From Phocaeicola_A sp964444735 (GTDB taxonomy: Bacteria; Bacteroidota; Bacteroidia; Bacteroidales; Bacteroidaceae): DNA of 27,814 bases. The notes beneath the pieces were generated by a model. The model ran no database searches, was not told the origin of the DNA, and worked only from the letters and a program-made list of their open reading frames with translations. The DNA is taken from contig CAYUIJ010000022.1 in the NCBI GenBank assembly GCA_964444735.1, forward strand, positions 1 through 27,814. The letters run 5' to 3'. This document shows, piece by piece, positions 8,636-15,521 of the stretch. Every line of letters begins with the position of its first letter. Within the stretch, counting starts at the first letter, position 1. Both the position numbers and the translations under genes were made by a program.

Positions 8636-9460
8636 ATGAACAAGCAAGAATTATTTGATAATATCAAACAAAAAAAATCATTCCTGTGTGTAGGGCTTGA
8701 TACTGATATAAAAAAAATACCCTCGCATCTGCTAAAAGAAGAAGATCCTGTTTTCACTTTCAATAAGGCAATCATTGATGCGACTGCCCCATATTGTATC
8801 GCATATAAGCCCAATCTTGCTTTTTATGAAAGCATGAGAGCCAAAGGCTGGATCGCTTTTGAAAAGACAATCCGGTACATAAAGAAAAACTATCCGGACC
8901 AATTCATCATTGCAGATGCCAAACGAGGTGATATTGGAAACACTTCAGCCATGTATGCCCGTTCTTTCTTTGACGGGCTGGATATTGATTCAGTAACGGT
9001 TGCCCCCTATATGGGTGAAGACAGTGTCTCTCCATTTCTCGCTTACAAAGGCAAATGGGTTATCCTATTGGCTCTTACTTCAAACAAAGGTTCACACGAT
9101 TTCCAATTAACAGACGATCCGCAGGGAGAGCGCCTCTTTGAAAAGGTTTTGCGCATCTCACAAAACTGGGGTAACGATGAAAATATGATGTATGTTGTTG
9201 GCGCTACTCAAGGCAGAATGTTTGAGGATATCCGTAAAATAGTTCCCAGCCACTTCTTATTGGTTCCGGGTATAGGAGCCCAAGGCGGTTCTCTGAAAGA
9301 AGTATGCAGATTTGGATTAAATTCTCATTGCGGTCTGATAGTAAATTCAAGTCGTGCTGTGATCTATGCCGATTCAACAGAAAAATTCGCAGAAGTCGCT
9401 GCTGAAAGGGCAAAAGAGATACAACAGCAAATGGCTGAACAATTAAGAAATATTCTATAA
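8636..9460 (+). CDS. pyrF: orotidine 5'-phosphate decarboxylase
   Basis: Last step of UMP synthesis, OMP to UMP, cytosolic TIM barrel. The 274-residue length and sequence place it in the longer PyrF subfamily that includes Mycobacterium and Bacteroidetes. The catalytic motif DAKRGD spans residues 94-99 (aspartate, lysine, aspartate present), preceded by the early LCVGLDTD. The C-terminal VPGIGAQGG and NSSRAVIYA segments are the phosphate-binding loops. It is the last gene of the left block, and a hairpin with a T tract follows at about 9492-9558. Confidence 0.96.
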   Translation: MNKQELFDNIKQKKSFLCVGLDTDIKKIPSHLLKEEDPVFTFNKAIIDATAPYCIAYKPNLAFYESMRAKGWIAFEKTIRYIKKNYPDQFIIADAKRGDIGNTSAMYARSFFDGLDIDSVTVAPYMGEDSVSPFLAYKGKWVILLALTSNKGSHDFQLTDDPQGERLFEKVLRISQNWGNDENMMYVVGATQGRMFEDIRKIVPSHFLLVPGIGAQGGSLKEVCRFGLNSHCGLIVNSSRAVIYADSTEKFAEVAAERAKEIQQQMAEQLRNIL

Positions 9461-9491
9461 AAATCGTTTCTGTCACAATTACCGCATTATC

Positions 9492-9558
9492 ATGTGCATA
9501 AAAAACATTTTTCATATAGCCGGCAATATGGAAAATTCATATAACATGCACATTTTTA
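9492..9558 (+). terminator. probable terminator after pyrF
   Basis: ATGTGCAT at 9492-9499 pairs with ATGCACAT at 9546-9553, and TTTTATA follows the right arm. Inside the loop is a second fold in which TTTTC-ATAT pairs with ATAT-GGAAAA around AGCCGGCA. The long loop makes this a weaker candidate than a classic hairpin, but position and T tract fit the end of the purM-prfA-pyrF transcript. Confidence 0.4.
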
Positions 9559-9767
9559 TATACTATAATCCGCTGGCGGAATTGAATCAGCGCATATTTT
9601 ACCCGCCTAACGGCCTGTCGTTTCCGCTACAGGCATATCGCGGGCCTGTCAGTGCGCCGGTCTTTCCCGATAATCAGGGCGAACAGTCCTTTCATGCCTT
9701 TCGTGCGCGGTTGCAAGAACAAGGTCTCTGCTCTTTTCCTTTTCTTGGCTATAAGGGTTTGGACACC

Positions 9768-9844
9768 TGTTCCCGGCACTGGCAGGCCGTATCGCCATGC
9801 ACCCGGCCGGATTCCGGCAGTCTGCCTGCGAAATGCCGGGAACA
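9768..9844. repeat. long two-stem inverted repeat in the pyrF-lpxD gap
   Basis: TGTTCCCGGCA (9768-9778) pairs perfectly with TGCCGGGAACA (9834-9844), 11 bp. After a 3 x 4 internal loop a second stem follows, GCAGGC (9782-9787) with GCCTGC (9824-9829). The apical region holds CCGGCCGG and CCGG. There is no T tract on either side, so it is not a simple terminator. It may be a structured RNA, a recombination or protein-binding site, or a decayed repeat. Confidence 0.6.
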
Positions 9845-10122
9845 CTTACAGCACCGCGCACAAGCCGCGCATGCGGCAACCGGAGCTTGACAGCCTGAAC
9901 ACCGTTATGCTACTGAACTTAAAAATCACCGGCACGCACGGCTTTTCTCTCATCTTCTTATTGCCTTTCCAAATTTCCTTCCCCACGGATATACGATAAT
10001 CCTTTTACCATAAGAAGAAAAAAGACTTAATGCCATTTTTTAATAGAAAATTCATTAAATACCTGACAAAACTTATCCAAATATACGGAAATTCCAAAAA
10101 ATTTTGCGTTATTTGCAGGATA

Positions 10123-10167
10123 ATGGAAAAAGACAGATACAGATACGTATTCATTCCATCAAAATAG
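10123..10167 (+). CDS. possible 14-residue leader ORF upstream of lpxD
   Basis: An ATG at 10123 opens a 14-codon frame (MEKDRYRYVFIPSK) that stops with TAG at 10167, 23 bases before the lpxD start. It lies downstream of the imperfect -7 box GTTATTTG. It could be a small leader peptide or, more likely, a chance ORF; there is no supporting homology. Confidence 0.15.
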   Translation: MEKDRYRYVFIPSK

Positions 10168-10190
10168 TCCACATTTGAAACATTGTAAAT

Positions 10191-11234
10191 ATGGAATTTT
10201 CAGCAAAGCAAATTGCAGAGTTTATTCAAGGAGTCGTTATAGGAGACGAAAATGCGACAGTACATACCTTTGCAAAAATTGAGGAAGGAGTTCCCGGATC
10301 TATTTCTTTCTTGTCAAATCCTAAATATACTCATTATATTTATGACAGCGAGTCCACAATTGTTCTTGTAAACAAAGATTTCACTCCTGAAAAGCCCGTC
10401 AAAGCAACTTTAATCAAAGTTGACAATGCATATGAAGGTGTCGCAAAATTATTGACTCTCTATGAAATGAGCAAGCCTAAAAAAACAGGTGTTAGTCCTT
10501 TGGCATTCATATCCTCATCAGCCCGAATTGGTAAAAACGTATACATTGCCGCCTTTGCATATGTTGGAGACAATGCAATTATCGATGACGGAGTGTCTTT
10601 ATATCCGCATGTAACCGTAGGTGAAAACGTTCAGATAGGCGAAAGCAGTATTCTATATCCAAACGTTACTATATATCACGATTGCCGTATCGGCAAACGA
10701 TGCATATTGCATGCAGGAAGTGTCATAGGCGCTGATGGCTTTGGCTTTGCCTCTACTTCAGAAGGATACGAAAAGATACCTCAAATAGGAATCTCCATAT
10801 TGGAGGATGATGTAGAAATCGGAGCAAATACGTGCGTTGACCGTGCGACAATGGGGGCAACAGTCATACACAAAGGCGTTAAATTGGATAATCTGATACA
10901 AGTAGCGCATAACGTTGAAATAGGGAATCATACCGTTATGGCCTCACAAGTCGGTATCGCAGGATCAACTAAAGTGGGAGAATGGTGTATGTTCGGAGGA
11001 CAAGCAGGATTAGCAGGACATATTCACATTGGTAATCGGATAAATATCGGGGCACAATCAGGAGTGGCTGGAACTGTTAAAGGAGACAATCATACCATTA
11101 TAGGAAGTCCGGCAATAGATGCGAAACAGTTTTCCAAGTGTGCGGCCGTATATAAGAACCTGCCTGAAATGTATAAGACAATAAGCCGGCTACAGATAGA
11201 AATTGAAGATTTAAAAAAACGACTAAATAAATAA
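10191..11234 (+). CDS. lpxD: UDP-3-O-(3-hydroxyacyl)glucosamine N-acyltransferase
   Basis: The third step of lipid A synthesis: transfers a 3-hydroxyacyl chain from ACP to the 2-amine of UDP-3-O-acyl-glucosamine. The 347 residues comprise an N-terminal uridine-binding domain (about 1-100), a left-handed beta-helix of hexapeptide repeats (about 103-310, for example ARIGKNVYIA and VTVGENVQIG) and a C-terminal helix. The catalytic histidine fits H240 in QVAHNVEIG. It is the first gene of the lipid A cluster, 9 bases before lpxC/fabZ. Start ATG 10191 gives the expected MEFSAKQIA N-terminus. Confidence 0.96.
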   Translation: MEFSAKQIAEFIQGVVIGDENATVHTFAKIEEGVPGSISFLSNPKYTHYIYDSESTIVLVNKDFTPEKPVKATLIKVDNAYEGVAKLLTLYEMSKPKKTGVSPLAFISSSARIGKNVYIAAFAYVGDNAIIDDGVSLYPHVTVGENVQIGESSILYPNVTIYHDCRIGKRCILHAGSVIGADGFGFASTSEGYEKIPQIGISILEDDVEIGANTCVDRATMGATVIHKGVKLDNLIQVAHNVEIGNHTVMASQVGIAGSTKVGEWCMFGGQAGLAGHIHIGNRINIGAQSGVAGTVKGDNHTIIGSPAIDAKQFSKCAAVYKNLPEMYKTISRLQIEIEDLKKRLNK

Positions 11235-11243
11235 TATAAACCC

Positions 11244-12629
11244 ATGTTGAAACAGAAAACACTTAAAGGCAGTTTTTCTCTCTGCGGAAAAGGTCTTCAC
11301 ACTGGCTTGAATCTGACAGTGACTTTTAATCCTGCCTCAGATAATCATGGATATAAAATTCAACGGATAGATATTGAAGGACAGCCCGTTATTGACGCCG
11401 TAGCAGGAAACGTAACAGAGGCAACCAGAGGTACGGTCCTCTCAAAAAATGGAGTGAAAATAGGTACCGTAGAACATGGATTAGCCGCTTTATATGCAGC
11501 CGGCATAGACAATTGCCTTATTCAAGTAAACGGCCCGGAGTTTCCTATTCTTGACGGCAGTGCAAAAGCCTATGTGGAAAACATTGAACGCGTAGGAATT
11601 GAAGAACAAAATGCTGTTAAAGACTATTACATCATAAAATCTAAAATCGAATGCAAAGACGAAACGACAGGTTCGTCTATTGTCATACTTCCAGATGACA
11701 ACTTTAGTGTTAATGTATTGATTTCATACGATTCCCTGATTCTTTCTAACCAATTTGCCACCTTGGATAGCATGAGTGATTTCCAGAAAGAGATTGCTCC
11801 CAGCAGGACTTTTGTCTTTGTGCATGAAATAGAGCCGCTTCTTGCTACCGGATTAATAAAAGGAGGAGATTTGGATAACGCAATCGTAATATATGAGCGC
11901 CGGATGTCACAAGAACAATTCGATAAACTGGCAGATGTAATGAAGGTAGAGCATCATGATGCGGCTAAAGTGGGTTATTTAAATAACAAGCCGCTGGTCT
12001 GGCCTAATGAGCCTGCCCGTCACAAACTCCTTGATATAATCGGAGACTTGGCTCTAATAGGAAAACCTGTCAAGGGCAGAATCATTGCTACAAGGCCAGG
12101 ACATATAATCAACAATAAATTTGCACGTTTGTTACACAAGAATATTAAGCAGCATGATATACAAACCCCTGTTTATAATTGCAATGAAAACCCTGTCATG
12201 GATGTAAACCGCATTCGTGAATTACTGCCTCATCGTTATCCGTTTCAGTTAGTGGATAAAGTAATCGCCATCGGAGCCAACTATATAGTAGGAATAAAAA
12301 ACATAACATCCAACGAGCCGTTCTTTCAAGGACATTTTCCACAAGAACCTGTTATGCCGGGGGTTCTTCAAATAGAAGCAATGGCACAGGTGGGAGGATT
12401 GCTGGTGTTAAACTCGGTAGATGAGCCCGAGAGATATTCAACCTATTTTATGAGAATAAACAATGTAAAGTTCCGGCAAAAGGTTGTTCCAGGTGACACC
12501 CTGATATTTAAAGTCGAATTGCTTGCTCCCATCCGGCATGGTGTCTCAACAATGAAAGGATATGCGTTTGTCGGCGAAAAAATAGTATGTGAAGCGGAAT
12601 TCATGGCACAAATAGTAAAAAACAAATAA
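11244..12629 (+). CDS. lpxC/fabZ: bifunctional LpxC deacetylase / FabZ dehydratase
   Basis: A 461-residue fusion. Residues about 1-305 are LpxC, the zinc deacetylase that commits UDP-3-O-acyl-GlcNAc to lipid A; zinc ligands fit H78 (VEHGLAALYA), H260 and D264 (RHKLLDIIGD), with H287 (RPGHI) as the catalytic histidine. Residues about 320-461 are FabZ, the 3-hydroxyacyl-ACP dehydratase, with LLPHRYPFQLVDK at 328-340 and the catalytic pair H364 (FQGHFP) and E378 (LQIEAMAQ). The fusion is standard in Bacteroidetes and joins the enzyme that consumes 3-hydroxyacyl chains, indirectly, to the one that dehydrates them. lpxA follows after 7 bases. Confidence 0.96.
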   Translation: MLKQKTLKGSFSLCGKGLHTGLNLTVTFNPASDNHGYKIQRIDIEGQPVIDAVAGNVTEATRGTVLSKNGVKIGTVEHGLAALYAAGIDNCLIQVNGPEFPILDGSAKAYVENIERVGIEEQNAVKDYYIIKSKIECKDETTGSSIVILPDDNFSVNVLISYDSLILSNQFATLDSMSDFQKEIAPSRTFVFVHEIEPLLATGLIKGGDLDNAIVIYERRMSQEQFDKLADVMKVEHHDAAKVGYLNNKPLVWPNEPARHKLLDIIGDLALIGKPVKGRIIATRPGHIINNKFARLLHKNIKQHDIQTPVYNCNENPVMDVNRIRELLPHRYPFQLVDKVIAIGANYIVGIKNITSNEPFFQGHFPQEPVMPGVLQIEAMAQVGGLLVLNSVDEPERYSTYFMRINNVKFRQKVVPGDTLIFKVELLAPIRHGVSTMKGYAFVGEKIVCEAEFMAQIVKNK

Positions 12630-12636
12630 AAGGAAT

Positions 12637-13404
12637 ATGATAAGTCCTTTAGCATATATAGATCCAAATGCGATAATCGGCAATAATGTTGAGATTGGCC
12701 CTTTTACATTCATTGATAAAAATGTCATAATTGGTGATGATAACATTATTATGGCCAATGCCAATATATTGTACGGTTCAAGGATTGGTAACGGCAACAG
12801 GATATTTCCAGGCTCAGTTATCGGAGCCATCCCTCAGGACTTGAAGTTTCACGGGGAAGAAACTACTGTAGAAATCGGTGATAACAATATCATACGTGAG
12901 AATGTCACCATTAACCGGGGTACTGCCGCAAAAGGAAAAACCGTTATTGGAAACGCCAATCTTTTAATGGAAAGTGTGCATGTAGCCCATGACGCGCATG
13001 TAGGGAACGGATGTATCATCGGAAACTCCACCAAAATGGGAGGCGAAATAGTCATTGACGATAATGCTATTATCAGTGCAGCCGTTCTGATGCATCAATT
13101 TTGCCGCGTCGGAGGATATACAATGATTCAGGGAGGATCACGCTTCAGCAAGGACATACCGCCTTTTATTACTGCCGGACGCGAGCCGATAGCATATTCG
13201 GGTATCAATATTGTAGGACTCCGGCGCAGGGCATTTTCTGACGAATTAATAGAAAACATTCACAATGCATACAGAATCATCTATCAAAGCGGACTGAATG
13301 TAAGCGATGCGCTTGATAAAATTGAAGTGGAAATTCCTATGAGTAAAGAAATTGAATATATAATATCATTCATCAAGGAGTCACAAAGAGGTATAATTCG
13401 TTAA
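12637..13404 (+). CDS. lpxA: UDP-N-acetylglucosamine acyltransferase
   Basis: First step of lipid A synthesis: moves a 3-hydroxyacyl chain from ACP to the 3-OH of UDP-GlcNAc. The 255 residues form a left-handed beta-helix of hexapeptide repeats (about 1-190) followed by a helical tail. The catalytic base fits H118 in VHVAHDAHVGN, with H115 beside it, as in the E. coli enzyme. Normal length. ATG 12637 lies 7 bases after the lpxC/fabZ stop, so lpxD-lpxC/fabZ-lpxA is a tight operon that would balance lipid A against fatty acid synthesis. Confidence 0.96.
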   Translation: MISPLAYIDPNAIIGNNVEIGPFTFIDKNVIIGDDNIIMANANILYGSRIGNGNRIFPGSVIGAIPQDLKFHGEETTVEIGDNNIIRENVTINRGTAAKGKTVIGNANLLMESVHVAHDAHVGNGCIIGNSTKMGGEIVIDDNAIISAAVLMHQFCRVGGYTMIQGGSRFSKDIPPFITAGREPIAYSGINIVGLRRRAFSDELIENIHNAYRIIYQSGLNVSDALDKIEVEIPMSKEIEYIISFIKESQRGIIR

Positions 13405-13418
13405 TCATATATACTGTC

Positions 13419-13964
13419 ATGATATACAGATTTACTATAGTTTCTGATGAAGCAGATGATTTTGTCAGAGAAATAAAAATAGATTCGGATGCGACTTTTT
13501 ATGATTTTCATAAAAGTATATTAAATGCATGTAATTATTCAGACGATCAAATGACATCGTTCTTCATTTGTGATGAAGAGTGGGAAAAGGAAAAAGAAAT
13601 CACATTAGAAGATATGGGAACGAGTTCTGAAGAAGACAGTTGGATAATGAAAAATACCACCCTCAGCGGACTGATAGAAGACGAAAGACAACGTCTGCTG
13701 TATGTGTTTGATCCTTTGACCGAAAGAGTATTCTTTATTGAGTTGTCTGAAATCATACCCGGGCAGGATCTTGAACATCCTGTCTGCTCACGCAAGCAAG
13801 GAAAAGCTCCCAAACAGTCTGTCGGTTTTGATGAAACGGAAAAAAATACAAACAACAGTCTGATTGATTTAGACGAAAACTTTTATGGAGATCAGTCTTT
13901 TGATCCGGAAGAGTTCGACCCGGAAGGATATGAAATGTCAGATGGAGAATACGATAACTATTAA
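13419..13964 (+). CDS. pRiA4b ORF-3-like protein (IS1096 TnpR passenger family)
   Basis: A 181-residue protein whose first 110 or so residues (YRFTIVSDEADDFVREIKIDS and F.DPLTERVFFIELSEI) look like the plasmid pRiA4b ORF-3 domain, found also as a passenger of IS1096. The remaining 70 residues are strongly acidic (Asp/Glu-rich), as in many Bacteroides copies. The function is unknown, and despite the family name no transposase or insertion ends are seen here. The gene sits 14 bases after lpxA and appears to be a stable chromosomal resident of the lipid A operon, not a mobile gene. Confidence 0.75.
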   Translation: MIYRFTIVSDEADDFVREIKIDSDATFYDFHKSILNACNYSDDQMTSFFICDEEWEKEKEITLEDMGTSSEEDSWIMKNTTLSGLIEDERQRLLYVFDPLTERVFFIELSEIIPGQDLEHPVCSRKQGKAPKQSVGFDETEKNTNNSLIDLDENFYGDQSFDPEEFDPEGYEMSDGEYDNY

Positions 13965-14339
13965 TCTTTTGTCTTGAATAATATTTTTTACGAACGGGGA
14001 TTGTGTCGCCTCTCCCGCATTCATCCGGGTTCTCATTCGCGGAAGCGGTAACAGGATGTAGCCTGTCAGGGAACAAAGCAGGGGAAGACAGCATCCTCCA
14101 TTGCGGCATCCGATCCCTGCTGACATGGAATATGCCGTTTTATGATTCCTCTAAAGAAAGTTTTTCTTGCGGATCCGCAATGTTTTTGATAACTTGCCGC
14201 CGCTTTTCGGTCAGACCGGCCGGATAATCGGCTTATAGCCTGCTGGTTTGAAACCTTAAAGTCACGAAAATTATCCCTGCCGCCAACCAGCTGATGGATA
14301 AATACAGACATTTCAATACAGAGTCTAAGAACAGATTGC
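13965..14339. other. gap between the pRiA4-like gene and miaA
   Basis: No credible gene was found in these 375 bases. They are mixed in composition and contain a 14-bp perfect palindrome TTGCGGATCCGCAA at 14167-14180, followed by TGTTTTTGAT. That gives a 5-bp stem with a GATC loop, a weak terminator at best and about 200 bases past the stop. Small ORFs in both directions (for example 14003-14227 and 14066-14383) have no recognisable protein character. No TAnnTTTG promoter box for miaA was seen. Confidence 0.55.
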
Positions 14340-15248
14340 ATGAAAACATTGATAGTATTGGTAGGCCCTACAGGAGTAGGCAAAACAGAACTGAGCCTTA
14401 CTATTGCGGAAAAATATAATACCCCTGTTATATCATCCGACTCCCGTCAGTTATACGCGGACTTGAAAATAGGAACAGCGGCCCCGACAGAAGAGCAGCT
14501 GATCAGAATAAAGCATTATTTCATCGGGATACTGAAACTTACCGATCACTATAGCGCGGCGCGGTATGAGTCTGATGTATTAAGACTTAGTGAGGAACTG
14601 TTTAAACAGCATGATGTGCTGCTTATGACCGGAGGCTCTATGATGTACATCGATGCCGTATGTAAAGGCCTTGATGACATTCCCTCAGTAGATGCGGATA
14701 CAAGGGCGCAGATGCTGCGGCATTATGAAGAGGCAGGTCTGGAAGCTATATGCAAGGAACTTAAGCTGTCAGACCCTGAATATTATTCAATTGTAGATTT
14801 GAAAAACCCCAGACGGATAATTCATGCACTGGAAATTTGCTATATGACCGGACGCACATATACCTCATTCCGTACCCGGAACATAAAAAAAAGGCCTTTC
14901 CGTATATTGAAAATAGGACTTGACAGAGAACGTGAAGAATTATATGAACGCATTAACAGACGGGTGGATCAGATGATAAATGACAATCTCATAGAAGAAG
15001 CACGCAAGGTATATGGCTTCAGAAACCTGAACCCACTCAATACCGTAGGCTATAAAGAATTGTTCAATTATTTCGATGGCGAATGGCCGTTGAACTTCGC
15101 TATTGAGAAGATAAAACAAAACTCACGCGTCTATTCCCGGAAACAAATGGCATGGTTTAGGCGTGACCCTGAAATTACTTGGTTTCATCCTGAACAAAAA
15201 GATAAGATTATGGAATTCATAAACTGTAAGCTGGCAGAACAGAAATAA
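14340..15248 (+). CDS. miaA: tRNA dimethylallyltransferase
   Basis: Adds the dimethylallyl group to A37 of tRNAs that read codons starting with U, using DMAPP. The 302 residues show the P-loop GPTGVGKTE (9-17), the DSRQLY motif with the catalytic aspartate (35-40), the TGGSMMY stretch (about 97-103), the region PRRIIHALEI and the C-terminal YSRKQMAWFRRDPEITWF tRNA-binding part. Normal length. Start ATG 14340. It is the last + strand gene of the block and faces the tubulin-like operon. Confidence 0.96.
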   Translation: MKTLIVLVGPTGVGKTELSLTIAEKYNTPVISSDSRQLYADLKIGTAAPTEEQLIRIKHYFIGILKLTDHYSAARYESDVLRLSEELFKQHDVLLMTGGSMMYIDAVCKGLDDIPSVDADTRAQMLRHYEEAGLEAICKELKLSDPEYYSIVDLKNPRRIIHALEICYMTGRTYTSFRTRNIKKRPFRILKIGLDREREELYERINRRVDQMINDNLIEEARKVYGFRNLNPLNTVGYKELFNYFDGEWPLNFAIEKIKQNSRVYSRKQMAWFRRDPEITWFHPEQKDKIMEFINCKLAEQK

Positions 15249-15259
15249 GCGGCCCGGAA

Positions 15260-15382
15260 TTACCCTTTAGTTTGCCAGAGAGGGATATTCGGTGTTATAG
15301 CCCGCTCATAGCGCCCTATACGGCCTGTCTCTTTCCTTGGCGGCAGCAGGCCTCTATACTCTCCCGTCTGTGATTCCTCCAT
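15260..15382 (-). CDS. possible 40-residue ORF of unknown function
   Basis: A small frame reads MEESQTGEYRGLLPPRKETG and then a basic, Ile/Pro-containing end. The same frame stays open upstream to about 15500 without an ATG. It lies between the convergent ends of miaA and the tubulin-like operon. It may be the broken 3' end of an older gene or chance; I do not recognise it. Confidence 0.2.
   Translation of the reverse strand: MEESQTGEYRGLLPPRKETGRIGRYERAITPNIPLWQTKG
15319..15349. repeat. GGCCTG/CAGGCC inverted repeat between convergent genes
   Basis: GGCCTG and CAGGCC lie about 19 bases apart in the gap between miaA and the tubulin-like operon. Both transcripts end toward this gap. No T tract follows on either strand, so it is only a weak candidate for stopping transcription. 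Confidence 0.25.
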
Positions 15383-15521
15383 CTTCTTCAATAGTACATC
15401 ACCTCGTTCTGATTTTAAGTGACAACTGTTTAGTCTCTGATAATAGTGTGAGTATTGGTGGAAGTTTTTGCTATTGTCAACTGATTGTATTCTACCAAGC
15501 CGTCATCCATAAGTCTGTTTC

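Larger units (their letters stand above)
9559..10190. other. gene-free gap between pyrF and lpxD, GC-rich and fold-rich
   Basis: This stretch holds no convincing gene. Its middle (about 9600-9900) is clearly richer in G+C than the flanking genes and contains one strong 77-base inverted repeat (9768-9844, listed separately) and a short hairpin GCCGC-GCAT-GCGGC near 9870. Overlapping ORFs on both strands give low-complexity proteins rich in Arg, Pro and Cys and look accidental. The last 200 bases before lpxD turn AT-rich and should hold its promoter; only the imperfect box GTTATTTG at 10108-10115 was found, with no -33 TTTG. Confidence 0.6.

Noticed and set aside
9492..9890. A 132-codon ORF downstream of pyrF on the + strand
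   Set aside because: It begins inside the terminator-like hairpin, has no family motif, and overlaps equally long ORFs on the other strand in a GC-rich stretch, so it looks accidental.
13419..13964. Reading the pRiA4b ORF-3-like gene as part of a mobile element
   Set aside because: No transposase, terminal repeats or target duplication are visible, and the gene sits tightly after lpxA, so it is treated as resident.
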